From: Phyllostachys edulis
Taxonomy: Eukaryota > Streptophyta > Magnoliopsida > Poales > Poaceae
Assembly (NCBI GenBank): GCA_036346405.1
Contig: CM070567.1
Coordinates: forward strand, 45,309,633 to 45,373,632
Length of the DNA stretch: 64,000 nt
Direction: 5' to 3'
In this document: piece by piece, positions 32,768 through 45,021 of the stretch
How positions within the stretch are numbered: the stretch's first letter is position 1
Layout: every line of letters begins with the position of its first letter
The notes under the pieces: generated by a model
Told to the model about the DNA's origin: nothing
Seen by the model: only the letters and a program-made list of their open reading frames with translations
Databases searched by the model: none
Made by a program: the position numbers and the translations under genes

Positions 32768-33273
32768 TGTCATGGTCGGAATCACGTATCAACGCCGTCG
32801 GAAGACATCAACAGCTAGCACACACGACCAGTGTGCAGCACTGTGATGCTTATGTTAGGGAGACTAGCTTGTCCGGTTAGAAATTCAGAGTCTAGAGTTT
32901 GAATAGAAGTTGAGTCCACTACGAGTCAATTGAGGAGTCCGAGTCTATCTCTAGTTGGTATTGTTAGGCAAATCTCTATTTAAGGAGGATCGTACGATTG
33001 AATAAGACAAGCCAGAATTATTAGTCTTAGTCTATCTCTAGTTGATATTGTTAGGCAAATCTCTATTTAAGGAGGATCGTACGATTGAATAAGACAAGCC
33101 AGAATTATTAGTCTTTCTTCTCTGTCGCTTCTACTGTTTTCTGATCAGGCACAACCTTCTCGTTGCTTTCTTCTTCTTCGTCTCTTCTATCAATCAAGCA
33201 TCACGGCTCCTGGTCGAGCACCAAAGCCAAAGCCGCCCGTATTTCACTCGTACAATTGGCAGAGGCTGTAACA
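32768..33273 (+). repeat. 5' LTR of the chromodomain element
   Basis: It starts TGTCATGGTCGG and ends gaggctgtaaca before the primer-binding site. An 87-bp unit is repeated in tandem inside (32942-33028 and 33029-33115). Each copy carries ctatttaagga, the likely TATA box, so the core promoter is doubled relative to the copies at 45022 and 46574. Confidence 0.8.
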
Positions 33274-33276
33274 ACT

Positions 33277-33289
33277 TGGTATCAGAGCC
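33277..33289 (+). promoter_or_regulatory. Primer-binding site (initiator-Met tRNA)
   Basis: tggtatcagagcc, three bases after the LTR end. It is an exact match to the usual initiator-Met complement. Confidence 0.85.
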
Positions 33290-35514
33290 TATGGCTGATG
33301 ATTAAACTGCAATAGAGGCCCTGACGCAGCAGATTGCTAACCTGACGGTGTCTGTGACCGCTCGGCTCGATCGTGTGGAGGAACAATTCACCAACACCAT
33401 CGAAAGCATCACAAGTTTGGAGAAAAAACCATCTGATGGCATCCTGCCAGCGCCCATCGGAGCAGCGTTTCCTGCAACAAAGCATCAGTAGATCGGAAAA
33501 CAAGACAGCGGCGATCCTCCTCGTTACCACAAATTAGATTTTCCAACATATGACAGAAAGGAAGATCCCCTGGGGTGGCTACAGCGTTGCGAGCAGTTTT
33601 TTCAGGGACAGAAGACGGTAGAATATGACAAGGTATGGTTGGCATTATACCACTTCACTGGTGCGGCACTAGTGGTATTATCAACTCAATGCTTGTTCAT
33701 GTCATTTTGGCGCCATGATCACAAGGTTACATGGTACGGAGAGGGTGCTCCAACTTCCGTAGTGCCTCCGGCTTTCCATCTTGAAAAGCATAACCTCATG
33801 GATACCATGTTGGAGGACTTCAACACCATCTTTGCCGAACCAACCCAGTTGCCACTAGCACGCATTCATAACCATCATATTTGCTTGCTGCCAGGCACGA
33901 CCCCGGTGGCGGTTTGGTCATACCGTTATCCACAACTTCTTAAAGATGAGCTCGAGCGTCAGTGTGAGGCGATGTTACACCAAGGCATCATTCGCCCTAG
34001 CACTTCGACATTCTCTTCCCCCGTTCTCCTTGTGAAAAAGAAGGATGGCACTTGGCGTTTCTTTGTTGACTACTGCGCCCTCAATAACAAGACTGTCAAG
34101 GACAAGTTTCCTATTCTCGTTGTCGATGAATTATTGGATGAATTAAAGGGCGCCAAATATTTCACCAAGTTGAATTTGTGCTCGGGTTATCATCAAGTGC
34201 TCATGCATCCTCCGGTATTGAAAAAACAACATTTCGCACACATGAAGGGCTTTTCAAATTTCTTGTCATGCCGTTTGGGTTGATGAACACGTTGGCTACT
34301 TTTCAAGCTCTCATGAACAGTATCCTGCGACCTTATTTACGGAGGTTCATTCTTGTCTTTTTTGATGGCATACTCATTTACAGTGCGTCGTGGTTAGAGC
34401 ATCTTCGTCACGTTAGAGTTGTTTTGTGTCTTCTTCGGCAACATCAACTTTTCTTGAAACGTTCAAAGTGCCTTTTCGGGGAGACATCCGTCGCGTATCT
34501 TGGCCATGTAATTTCGGCAGCCGACGTCGCCATGGATGACTCCAAGGCTGAAGCAGTGCGCAAGTGGCCAGCACCACGTTCAGTACGGGCATTGCGTGGT
34601 TTTCTCGGTCTTGCGGGTTACTACCGCAAATTTATTAAGGATTTTGGTTCCATTGCAGCACCTCTCACAAAGCTTCTTAAGAAGGCGGCATTTACCTAGT
34701 CAGATGAAGCTACTCACGCTTTTTGTGCCCTCCAACAAACCCTATCCAGCGCACCTGTATTGCAATTACCAGATTTTACTAAACCGTTCATTGTCGAATG
34801 TGACGTGTTGGGTTCCAACATTGGTGCAGTCCTTCATCAAGCTCAAGGAGCCGTAGCCTTCTTCAGTCATGCCATGGCTTTGAGGCATGTTCACCTCACA
34901 GCTTATGAGCGTGAACTCATTGGTTTGGTGCAGGCAATTCGACATTGGCGACCTTATATGTGAGGACGACAGTTTATAGTGCGAACCAACCATTATAGCC
35001 TGAAATTCTTGCTAGATCAATGTTTGTCCACTATACCTCAGCATCGCTGGGCTAGCAAACTTTTCAGGTATGATTTCAGCATTGAGTTTAAATGTCGTTG
35101 CTGATGCTCTCTCCAGACAGCACGCCCAAAAGGCGTTGGCTTTTGCCTTGTCCACTCCTCATTTTACCATCTTTGACGATTTACGTGGTGAAGTCCGGAC
35201 GAATCCCTCTTTGGCCGAGTTATTTTCTAACGTAGAGAAGGGACAACTTGGTAACTCCTGGAGCATTGTGGATGGCTTGGTTCTTCACAAGGGTTGTGTT
35301 CATACACCATCATCTTCACCATCCTTGCAAGCTGCCTTAACTGCTGCACATGCTGCTAGTCACGAAGGTATTCAGAAAACTCTCCATCGCCTTTGTGCTG
35401 ATTTTCATGTACCGCAAGCTCGCACAGTAGTGCAAGAATTCATGAGATCCTGTACCACATGTCAACGCAATAAATATGTCCAACTCCATCTGGCGAGTCT
35501 CCTTCAACCTTTGG
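33290..35514 (+). pseudogene. Gag-pol relic of the chromodomain element, first half
   Basis: Gag starts near the primer site (M-A-D-D, then a stop) with a coiled stretch and the core RYHKLDFPTYDRKEDPLGWL. It jumps within about 40 codons to the region before reverse transcriptase, so protease is missing. Reverse transcriptase spans about 33756-34690 with a frame break near 34205. Its catalytic box reads F-F-D-G instead of F-F-D-D. RNase H follows (34700-35100; A-Y-E-R-E-L and V-V-A-D-A-L-S-R-Q) with stops at 34699 and 34963 and another shift near 35095. The integrase zinc site is present (H-A-A-S-H-E-G, later C-T-T-C-Q). The frame ends at 35519 with the solo-LTR insertion. Confidence 0.85.
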
Positions 35515-36623
35515 AAGTGTGTAGCGTCCCGTTTTCGGACGGCACATAGTGATTACTGTTCTGGTTTTCGTTCTTCGCCGTAATTCAAATTACCAAGTAT
35601 TTGCGAAAACTTTCTTTCCTCTTCGGTTTGTGTTTCAAATGTAATGTCTGTAACATTTTAAATTCAAATTCATGGTTTGGAGTTTTCTCCTCTCTTTTGA
35701 ATCCCCGGGCCATTTTGAGTTGGGCCTCCCTTCTCTTTTGGGCTCAGCCCATTTCTCCTCCTGGGCCAAGCCCATTTCCACCCGGCTTGTTCTTTCCCTT
35801 GGCCCAACCCTTGTCGGCCCTTTTCCTCCCCTCCTTTTTCGGCCTGCCCCAGCCCAAGCCAATCCCGGTCACCTCCTTTCCCGACGCGGCCGCCCGCCTG
35901 GGGGTCATCTTCTGCTTTCCTCCCCCCCGGGTCAAAGCTGCAGCGCAGGCCACTCCCTCTCTCCCGTGACACCGCATGCGCCAGCCACTAGCTCCCACTT
36001 GCTCCCCTGCGATGCCTAGGAGCTCCTCTGTGCGCTGCGCCAACTCCCCTGGCCGCGACGACTTCGGAGCCCCCGCCTCGCCCTGTCCTCTGCGTCGAGC
36101 ACGGCCGTGATGCACGCTGTCCTCACTACCCTTGTTTGCCCGGTCCGAAGCCTTGCGCCTGCGTCAGCTCGTCCTCGCCCGCCCGGAGAAGCCAGCCTGC
36201 ACCGTGTGCCCGAGTTAGCTTGGCCGCGTAAGTCTTGCTCCCCTCGCTCTGTCTTGTCGGCCGCGCCTGTGGCGTCACCACCATCCTCATCGCTCTGGAG
36301 CTCCCGGACCAAGCACCGCGCCCTCGTCAGCGGTCGCCAAAGTCGTGCCCCCTCCTACCGCGAGCACCAACTCCCGCCCCATCCTCTCTGCCGTAAGATT
36401 CCCGTGGCGTCTACCATCGCCTCACCATCTCGCTCTGGACCGAGCTGCAGGCCAAGAAGCCTGACGCGCTGCTGTCGGCGTGGACACCCGAGTCGCCTCT
36501 CGTCCTCGCTGCGCCTCACCTGCTCCCTCGCCCTGTCCCCTCCGCGCACAGGCGCCCATGCCGTCGCCTCGGGACACAGCGCGACCACCACCTCGCCAAC
36601 GGCTCCAAGCCTCCTCTCTTGGC

Positions 36624-36631
36624 CTATAAAG
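36624..36631 (+). promoter_or_regulatory. TATA box of the outer solo LTR
   Basis: ggcctataaagcctctccc is a typical plant TATA context. It sets the plus-strand orientation of this LTR. Confidence 0.55.
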
Positions 36632-38340
36632 CCTCTCCCGTGCTCCCACATCTCCCCCACGCCGCCCCTTGGAGTCTCGGTAAGAAACCACTTCAAACGC
36701 CGCTCTCCCATTTTCGGCCGCCGCCACCTCCACCACCGTCTCGCCGCTTTGGTCACCTTCCAGCACCACCAACCCTGTCACCATGAGCCCCTAGCCACTA
36801 GGGGCCTTTCCCCTCAAACCCCTTCGAAGATCCTCCACCACAAAGCCCTTGAATCGAAGTTTCTTCCCGCCTCTGGTGCCGCCTTCACCAAGACTCCGCC
36901 GCCTCTGACCACCTCCGGCCTCCCCGTCAAGCCCGTTGGCTTTGCCTCATCGAGAGCCACCCGATGCTCACCTCCCCCGGCTCAAACCGTCACCAGACCA
37001 CCTTCTCCACCATAGCCGAGCCGCCGCCGCCGCCTAGCTCTACCCACCGCCGGCCACCACCCTCCTCCGGCGCGGCCACCCCCGTCACTGGCTTCGCCAC
37101 CCCACCAGCTATCCATCCCCATGCTCAAGTCACCCCGCAATGCCCTAGCTCACGGGTGCCGACCGAGTCGCCCTACGCCACAGGTTTCGCCAATACGCTC
37201 AAGACGTGGCTGTTCGACCCATCATTAGCACTAATGGTGTCCTTAAAACCCCAGTAATCATTGGTGTTAATGATGTCCGACACCTTTTTAGTCTCATCGC
37301 CTGCAGCCCTGTCTGCGCAGCTTAAACTACCCGTCTCTCCTCCTTGCTCTCATCGAATCAGGCCTGCTTTGCGCGAAACCCGCAGCCCTTCATTGCCATC
37401 GCCAGTGGACCCCTCGGTGCACTGTGCCATGTGCCGGCCTCCCCCTGTGCGCATGAGCCCGGTCCACACTATGCTGTGAACCGAAACTCTCTCTCCTCTC
37501 TCTCTTTTTCAATTCATTTAATCTTTGATAATTCCGTTCTCCTCCGTTATAACTCCAAAAATTATGAAATAAATTTATAATTTTTTTAAATCAAGATCTT
37601 GCTAATGGCATAGGTCTTGATCAATTTGGAGTTTATTTGTGTATTCTTGTGTATTTATTTGCTCTCTTTGCCGTTGTGCCTTTTTCCGGTATTTTCGCCC
37701 GATTAGGATTTGAAGACACTGGAGATCCTCAAGTTGATCAAGACCAAGAGTACGAAGATCCCCTTGCCTTTAACCAAGGCGAGTCAATGCTTTGATCATT
37801 TTGAGCCTACATTTTATGCAAATTATATTCATTTAAATTAACAAAAATTGCATGCTTTAATTCTTTAATCAAATGTATGTTAAAGCTTAAGGTAGTTAAA
37901 CACCCACTTGTTGATTAATTAATTAATATGCCATCCATGATAATTTGAATCCATTATTCCTTTCTCACCCTAGTAATATATATGGTAATACTAGTTATAG
38001 GTTGTACTTATGCGACATGCTAGTCTTGCTTAAGTACCGGGGTACTAAAATACCCCAAACATCATTCTTCAAACATGAAATGATTTGGGTAGTCATTGGT
38101 GGTCCATTGACTAAAAGGAATGGATTAATTTGGTTTTACTCCTCAAAACCCCAATAATTGCTAATACCACATCTGGACGGATGGAGAGGCGGTGGGTGCT
38201 CTGGGAGCACGAGAATGGTTGGATAATGTGGAAAGAACCGTCCAGATGGATTAAGAATTTAATCTTGTCACGACCTCCCGTGTTAAACAAGTACAACCAC
38301 AAGTCTGCAAAGTGCAACTTGGCTTAGTAAAGTTATTGAA

Positions 38341-41300
38341 TGTGAGGACCCCAGCTTATTTGGCTTGTAATGCTTAGTCTACCATTGGCCTTAGCATCAC
38401 AAACAAAATAACCCGTGTCTTCGAGATATGTATACTTCCTAGAAATGCAATATACACACCCCTTTACAAAATCATGCATCAATTCCATTCAAGATATAGA
38501 ACCAAAGCACGAATTAGATTAAACAAAAGACATACATAATAGAGTTATTACAAAAGGGGCCGACCGGCCAAATAACAACTAAGAGAGTTAAATAAACAGC
38601 GGAAGAAAAGCCATAAGATGGCGATAAACAAAAGCCATACGGTTTGCCTATAGCCCACAAGGCAACCAACCCGGCCGCCAACCTAGTCGTCAAATCCACT
38701 GCACATCTCACAAAAGTGAAACCCTGGGGAATCAACCTCCTCTGCAACAAATTAATTAAGCAAAGCAAATGAGTACAAAAATATACTCGCAAGACTTACG
38801 TGTAGTGTAACAGACCTATACATATGCTACATGCAAGCTTATTTAAGTGGAGGAGGCTTTAGGCTCATTTTCAGCATAAAGCAAGTTTTCATTTGCAATA
38901 ATGTAATAGATTTAAAGCAGTTTTTGCAATCTGTTTTTAATTTGCAAATAACAACGAGACAACAACATAATAACAATAGATAGATGACAACAACAATCCT
39001 GGAAGTGACTAACCCAATAGTCACCATAACAATAGCATGAATTACCCATTCATACCACCCTCATCATGTTTTAATTAAAAGGTTATAGTCTAACTCTCGA
39101 AAGACCTCCCCAAGCATGTCCATAACCTAGGACAAGGCTATTCGAATAGTTTGAACCTTGCAGGGGTGTACCAATGTACCCACACGTCAGACCACCTTTT
39201 CGCCAAGCTATTTAGCATACTTCCTTTGGTATGCCGGCACTGCTAAGTCGTACGAGACGCTTTCCAATGGATTGTACTAATTAAGAGTCGCACGTATGGG
39301 GGTTAGCCTTAGTGAACCGCCCACCAAGGGCTCCCACTAAGAACCCATACGTTGAGTCGGAGACACCGGCCCACCCGAAGCAACTGCGGGTGCTCCTGGG
39401 TATGGAGAACCTAGAAAGGAACCCATCCCTCTCATCCCAAAACAAACATTTTTCTTACCACCAGCGACTCATCAATTAATACCTCCCAAAGTACTTAGTC
39501 AAGAGGGGTTCCCAATACCCTCGTGTGGTTAGCACGCAAAATTACTTGGTTTAGTGTAACAAGATGTTCGGTCCTTGTTGACTTAGGCACCATTCCACAC
39601 ACCAACAGATCACACCATCATCCATTGTGCCCAAGTCCAAACAGTTTTCATTTTTCAGTTTTTGACTTTACAAATTAACAAAGCACAAGTGTTGGACATA
39701 ATGGAATAATAATTAGATTTGTGTGATCAAAGTTATCGACTAAGTCGATAACCGCCTAATTCTACCGTAAACTAAGCATTTCTAAGCAATATCAACACGT
39801 AATTTACTAAGTGGCAAGAGCTCATCCAATGAACTCTAAATCACAGCAAGATATATCTAGGCTTAGTAGTAGAGATTGAACTTTTACCTACAGAGTATGC
39901 ATCTATAGGATCAACTAATCGACAGTAATTTAACAACAAAATAGAGCATGCATACATACACTTTGCAAACACTATATTAGACTTTGAAAGTAATGGGATT
40001 AAATATGATCAAACTGCTTGCCTTGCTGGATATGCTCACTATGCTGCAGAGGAACACTCTCGAGATCAACACACTCATCGGCACCTAACGAAAAAGCGAA
40101 AAAGAACTGATAAGAACGAAGAATACCGAGAAGACTCCACAGCCAACTTTCTCCAAATGCACTAAAATTTTTACAGCAGTAAGAGCATGATTTTTAAGGA
40201 ATTTATCAACAAGAACCAATTGATTTGGATTCTCAATGCAAAAGTTATGGCCAAAACAAATCTACTCAGCTGGAAAAATGCTGAAAAATTCAAATTGGTT
40301 ACTGTTCATCCGAATTAAATTCTTTAGCACAATTTTCCAAAGAGGTGTTGCACCTGAGATTTTTATGATAATTATAGCACCTTATGAGATAAACAACACA
40401 ATTGAATTCACCTCATTTGGAGCTAGGATGCATTTTCTATGATTTTTCAAAGACATGCAAAAGAGCACAAAACAAAATGCACTCACAAAGATTTTAAAAA
40501 TAGTGGCATACCTAAAACCTATTCTACCATTTATTACACTAACAGAGGAAGCCAACAAAATTGGATTCACTCAAAAATGATCTACAGAGAATTACTTATG
40601 CAATTTACAAGTTAAATGCAATTTTTAGAATAACAATTAAAGCCTATTTCTAAACCAATTTACCACTCCATTTCCTGGAGCCGAACCAAGCTTCCAACCA
40701 TTTTTAGATTAAATCCTAGTTCAAACTAGAGCTAACAAAATTTGAATCAACTCAAATGGAGCTAAAATGAATTAGTTGTGCAATTTTAAAGTTTATTACC
40801 TTTTTCAGTTCACAAATAAATCTCTCGGGATATTCTTAAAATCAAATCGACGTGGGAAAATCTGGGCCGTTGATCTTGCATCGCACGGCCCAAGCCAACT
40901 GGACAACGCGCGCACGCCCGCGCAGATCCAACGAATGCGGACCGTCGATGTCGAATCCAACAGTCCAGATTGAATCGCGCGCGCCGCGTTTGAACTCACG
41001 CGCATGAAGGGTTCAGCGAATGTGGACCGTTGATCGCGAGATGGACGGCTCACAATCAATGCGACACATCGCGTACGCACAAACCCCGCGAAATCTCAGC
41101 TGTTGATCCAAAAACGGACGGTCCGCACTAAGAACACGCATAGTGCGCGTTTAAGCACGCGAGACCCACTATCAACGACTCATTAGATCGCTTAAGATAA
41201 CCATTAGCAGTTAATGACGCGCTATAGTGTCAGTCGCGTCCAACAACGAACCCGACGACATTCCACGGCGAATCACCGGCGATTCAGGCCACGGCGGCGC

Positions 41301-42995
41301 AAACCAAGAGTGGTCTGAGGTCAGCAATAGCCTTGCGCACACAATGGTACCACTCACTGCGGCTGAGCCGGCCTAGAACGGCGGCGAGCCGGCGAGGAGC
41401 GGCGGTGCCATGCACGGCCAAATGACAAGCAGTAAAGGAGCTCCACAATGTTCAAATGGCAATGCTCGAGCATCTAGGGACTACGGCGGCTACCAAGGAC
41501 GCGGAGGGCGAGAGGGTCGGAGCAGCTTGGCGACGTTGAGCACACCCCCTGCTACTGGAGACGACAACGAGGAGACGACAGCCTGAGCAAAATGAGAAAG
41601 ACCAGGTCATCACATTAGCTACAATAGGGCTCAAGGATGGTCCATGAGCAAAGAATTGAAGAGAGGAGGAGCTTACCGGCGACGATGGTGAAAAGAGCAA
41701 ACTTCGGCTGAAAAGGGGAATCTCCAAAATTAGTTGCTCCCTGTTGAGGCAAACCAAAATTGGATTAGGGGAAAGGTTTAAGGTGGAGAGGGGCGCGAAG
41801 TGACGCGAGTGGTTTTACAATTGAACCCCTGGAGCGCTGGCGATGACGAGAGAGCTCCACGGCCGACAATGGTGATTTGGGGATTTAGTGAATTGAGCTC
41901 AACCAAGCAACAAGGGTGCTCAGCAAAGCTCAAGGGCGTTGAATGGAAGGCAAGGGAGAGCTGGAGAGGCTTAAATAGCAGAGAGAGCGAAGGAGGGAGC
42001 TGGCGCATGCTCATGAGTGCTCCACGGTCCACCATGGCACAGGCCGCTCGAGCGACGGCAGAGCGGTGAGCAAAGGCGACTTTGAGGCGGGCTCGACCAG
42101 ATTTAATGCGCAAACCCGTTGCAGCATGCGCGGAAGGGACACGACGCTGCGCCACCCACGCGAGCTCTACCCATGGCGACAGCGTGTGCGCGAGCGAGAG
42201 GAAGGGGACGACTCGCCCAGCGTCGGATTTTGATCCAACGGCCCATACGCACGCTAGCGAACGTAGCTCCGCACGGCTCCGCGCGAATGACGGCCGTCCA
42301 ATGGAGATCCGACGGCCCAACACACGCGCCACCTCACGGGCCGAAACGGACGCGCCAGTACAGTTAGGCGGTTCGACCAAGTCAAGTGGCCCGAGCCCAA
42401 GGAACAGTGAAAACCAATTTGGGTTTGAATTTGAAAGCTGAGTTTGGAAGAATTTTTAGAGGTAGCAAACTAACTCCAAAAATTCTAAAATTTTGACTGG
42501 AGGTTCCTCACTCTAGGATTAACCTTACATAAAATTTTCAGAGATTTTTATGTACTGCATTTTTCTCAAGAAATTCCTCAAGGTTTGTTCTAGGATTTGA
42601 CCTAAGGTCAAATTGGTTTGACTTGACTCCAAAAATTATCAAATAATTTCTAAAAATTATGAAATTTTTCAGAGGGGTCACACAGCATCCCTAGAACCAA
42701 GGAAAAATATTTCCAAAGGTTGAACACAAGATTCTTGACAAAGTTGAAAAAGGGTTTGACTTTAGTCAACTGGAGGTTTAGGTTTTTGAATTCCACAATT
42801 CCTTTACAAGAATTATAGAAAAGTTCAAAGACTACAAGATGTAAGAAAAGTTTTAATTTCTTCTCATTTTCTTATATTTGAAACACACACCCATATTAGG
42901 TTACATTTGAAACACAAACCTAGATTTGGTTACATTTGAAACACAAACCCTGGTTTGGTTACATTTGAAACACAACTTATATTTGGGATGTTACA
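38341..42995 (-). mobile_element. Solo LTR (inner), 4.65 kb
   Basis: Plus-strand ends TGTGAGGACCCC and TTTGGGATGTTACA, flanked by TTGAA at 38336-38340 and 42996-43000. No internal coding sequence. The layout and end words match the long gypsy LTRs at 2670 and 8197. A minus-strand TATA-like box (TGCTATTTAAGCC) lies at about 41968-41980, which sets the orientation. Confidence 0.85.
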
Positions 42996-44214
42996 TTGAA
43001 CCCTGAAAGTCATCTCATTGGAGGGGGTCGAAGATGTACAAGTGGCGGAGATACTCCGGCTTGAAAGGGACACCAAAAGGTGAAGTTACAAATGCGCTAG
43101 TCGTTGTGGCGGGGCAATTCGCTAGTCGTTGTGGTGAACATCCCGCACAACATATAGGGCGTAACCTCAGATGGGTGAAATGATGAAGAGGCGAGATATC
43201 TAGAAAGGTTATCTTGTGATTTGTCGCCCAACTACATGACTACGGAATCATGTGGGGTATGGTATGACTATCTTTTGTGGGTACAGTGTACAACCTCTGC
43301 AGAGTCTAAACTGTTTAAACAGCCGTGCCTACGGTCAAAGGCGGACATGGGAATCATAACTTGAGTTAGTTCTATTTTAACTTTTGTGGGTGGTATGGAA
43401 AAATGTGGAAGGGCTCACCTAGCCCTGTGTTGGATGTTACCTGAGTCGTCGAGCTCAGCGGTGGTAGACATTGGAGGTAGCTCCAATCAAAAAGATGCAT
43501 TGGTAGAGTTTCCGCCGGATGGAACATCTACTAAAATAATTATTGCACATTACTCTCTTTATCAAAAATGCAATTTGTTAAAATGCTAAATAATAGGATT
43601 TGTAATTATGATAGTTGAAAAGATTGCTTTAGCAAATAAAAGAACCGAGCCATGCTTGCTTAACCTTGCATATATATATTATTGCATTGTGTGTTGGCTC
43701 GTGAGTACGGTAGTAGTGCTCATTCTCGCTCCTCTCCCCAACCCTTCAGAAAATGAAGATGAAGGAGACTACGCTTTCTACGAAGGACCAGAAGATGATG
43801 GACAAGGATACGATGAGGAGTAGTATAGTTCTGTAGTTAGGTCTCGCTCCAATCTAAATAGACTCGTTGGTACTCGCGTACAACCGATATTATCCAGTTC
43901 TTGGTTAATATCCGTCGTACATAGGTCACCCTAGCCGCTTACTTGTGGTGAGATGAGCCCTACCTCCCCTTTTGCTTCCGCTGTAGATTTCGTTATCTTT
44001 ATGCAATGTAATCAAGTTGGCCTTGTGCGGCCCCCCTTTTGTAAAACTCGATCCGATGAGGTCTATGTCACTCTATTTGTAATATATTTGTTTTAGTTCA
44101 CGACTTGTGTGATTGAGTCAGCAATGTGCCTGTGAGTGCTATCTACTGATCCAGGGAATAGCACAGTGATTTCACAGAGGATTTGGATTCTCGGAATTCG
44201 GGTCCGATAAAGTG

Positions 44215-45021
44215 CCAATCGCAAGCTCGCACAGTAGTGCATGGCAAGACAATTATTCTTACTGTCGTCGATCGATTCTCAAAGTATGTGCATTTTATAC
44301 CTTTAGCACGATGTTTGACTGGGGACAAACCAAAGCAATAGATCTGTTGGTTGTTGTGGTCGGAGTATTGTAATAATACTTCGTTTCAATCTTCTTTACG
44401 TGACACGCCTTTCAAGATTGTATATGGTCAGGATCCTCCCACTATACAACGTTATTCTGATCAAGCGACCCACTTACTTGCTGTGGATCAGCTACTGCAA
44501 GTTCGTGACCAATTTTTGGCTGAAGTTCGGGAGCGCCTCCTCCAAGCTCAGCAGTACCACAAACGTCACTACAACGCCAAGCATCGCGAACTTCACTTCG
44601 ATGTTGGCCAGTGGGCATGGCTTCGTTTACATCATCGTCAAGCTGTCTCTTTAGTTGATCGTGCTAATCGCAAGTTAGCACCTCGTTATTATGGTCCATA
44701 CAAGGTTTTGGAGAGAATTGGCGATGTGGCATACAAATTGCAACTTCGTAGAAGGACCCGGATTAAAAATGTTTTTCATGTTAGTTTGCTCAAACCGTAT
44801 TATGGGGAGCCTCCTGAAACACCACCGGCTTTACCGGAGTTACAGTATGGTCGGGTCACTCCAACACCGCGTGAGGTTGTTCGTTCTAGTCTTAGTCGTG
44901 GTGTCCGCGAAATACTAATGCAATGGACTGGACTGCCCGGTTCAAAAGCTTCATGGGAGCCATTTGAGGATTTTTGTCGTCAGTTTTGGTCCTTCCAGCT
45001 CGTCCTCGAGGGAGGAAGAGA
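44215..45021 (+). pseudogene. Integrase end and chromodomain of the chromodomain element
   Basis: After a 22-bp filler, integrase resumes with V-H-G-K-T-I-I-L-T-V-V-D-R-F-S-K-Y. It then jumps from P-L-A to R-C-L-T-G-D with an in-frame stop, so most of the catalytic core is deleted. From 44351 an open frame runs through the integrase C-terminal domain (FDVGQWAWLRLHHRQ, KLAPRYYGPYKVLERIG) to a chromodomain (ILMQWTGLPGSKASWEPFED). Chromodomains steer such elements to chromatin marks. The open frame runs on into the LTR. Confidence 0.85.

Larger units (their letters stand above)
35520..44209 (+). mobile_element. Solo LTR (outer), itself interrupted
   Basis: Begins TGTAGCGTCCCG and ends TCGGGTCCGATA, with the 5-bp duplication AAGTG at 35515-35519 and 44210-44214. 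After removing the nested insertion (38341-42995 plus one TTGAA) about 4.0 kb remains, with no gag or pol. The GC-rich first part has a TATA box at 36624-36631 (ctataaag). The long open frame at 36107-37015 lies in this GC-rich LTR part and is not a gene. A solo LTR arises by recombination between two LTRs. Confidence 0.8.

Noticed and set aside
36107..37015. 302-codon open frame on the plus strand
   Set aside because: It lies in the GC-rich part of the outer solo LTR, is Pro/Ser/Arg-rich with no domain, overlaps open frames on the other strand, and spans the LTR TATA box.
41778..42380. 200-codon minus-strand open frame and overlapping plus-strand frames
   Set aside because: GC-rich promoter part of the inner solo LTR, with no domain and low-complexity composition.
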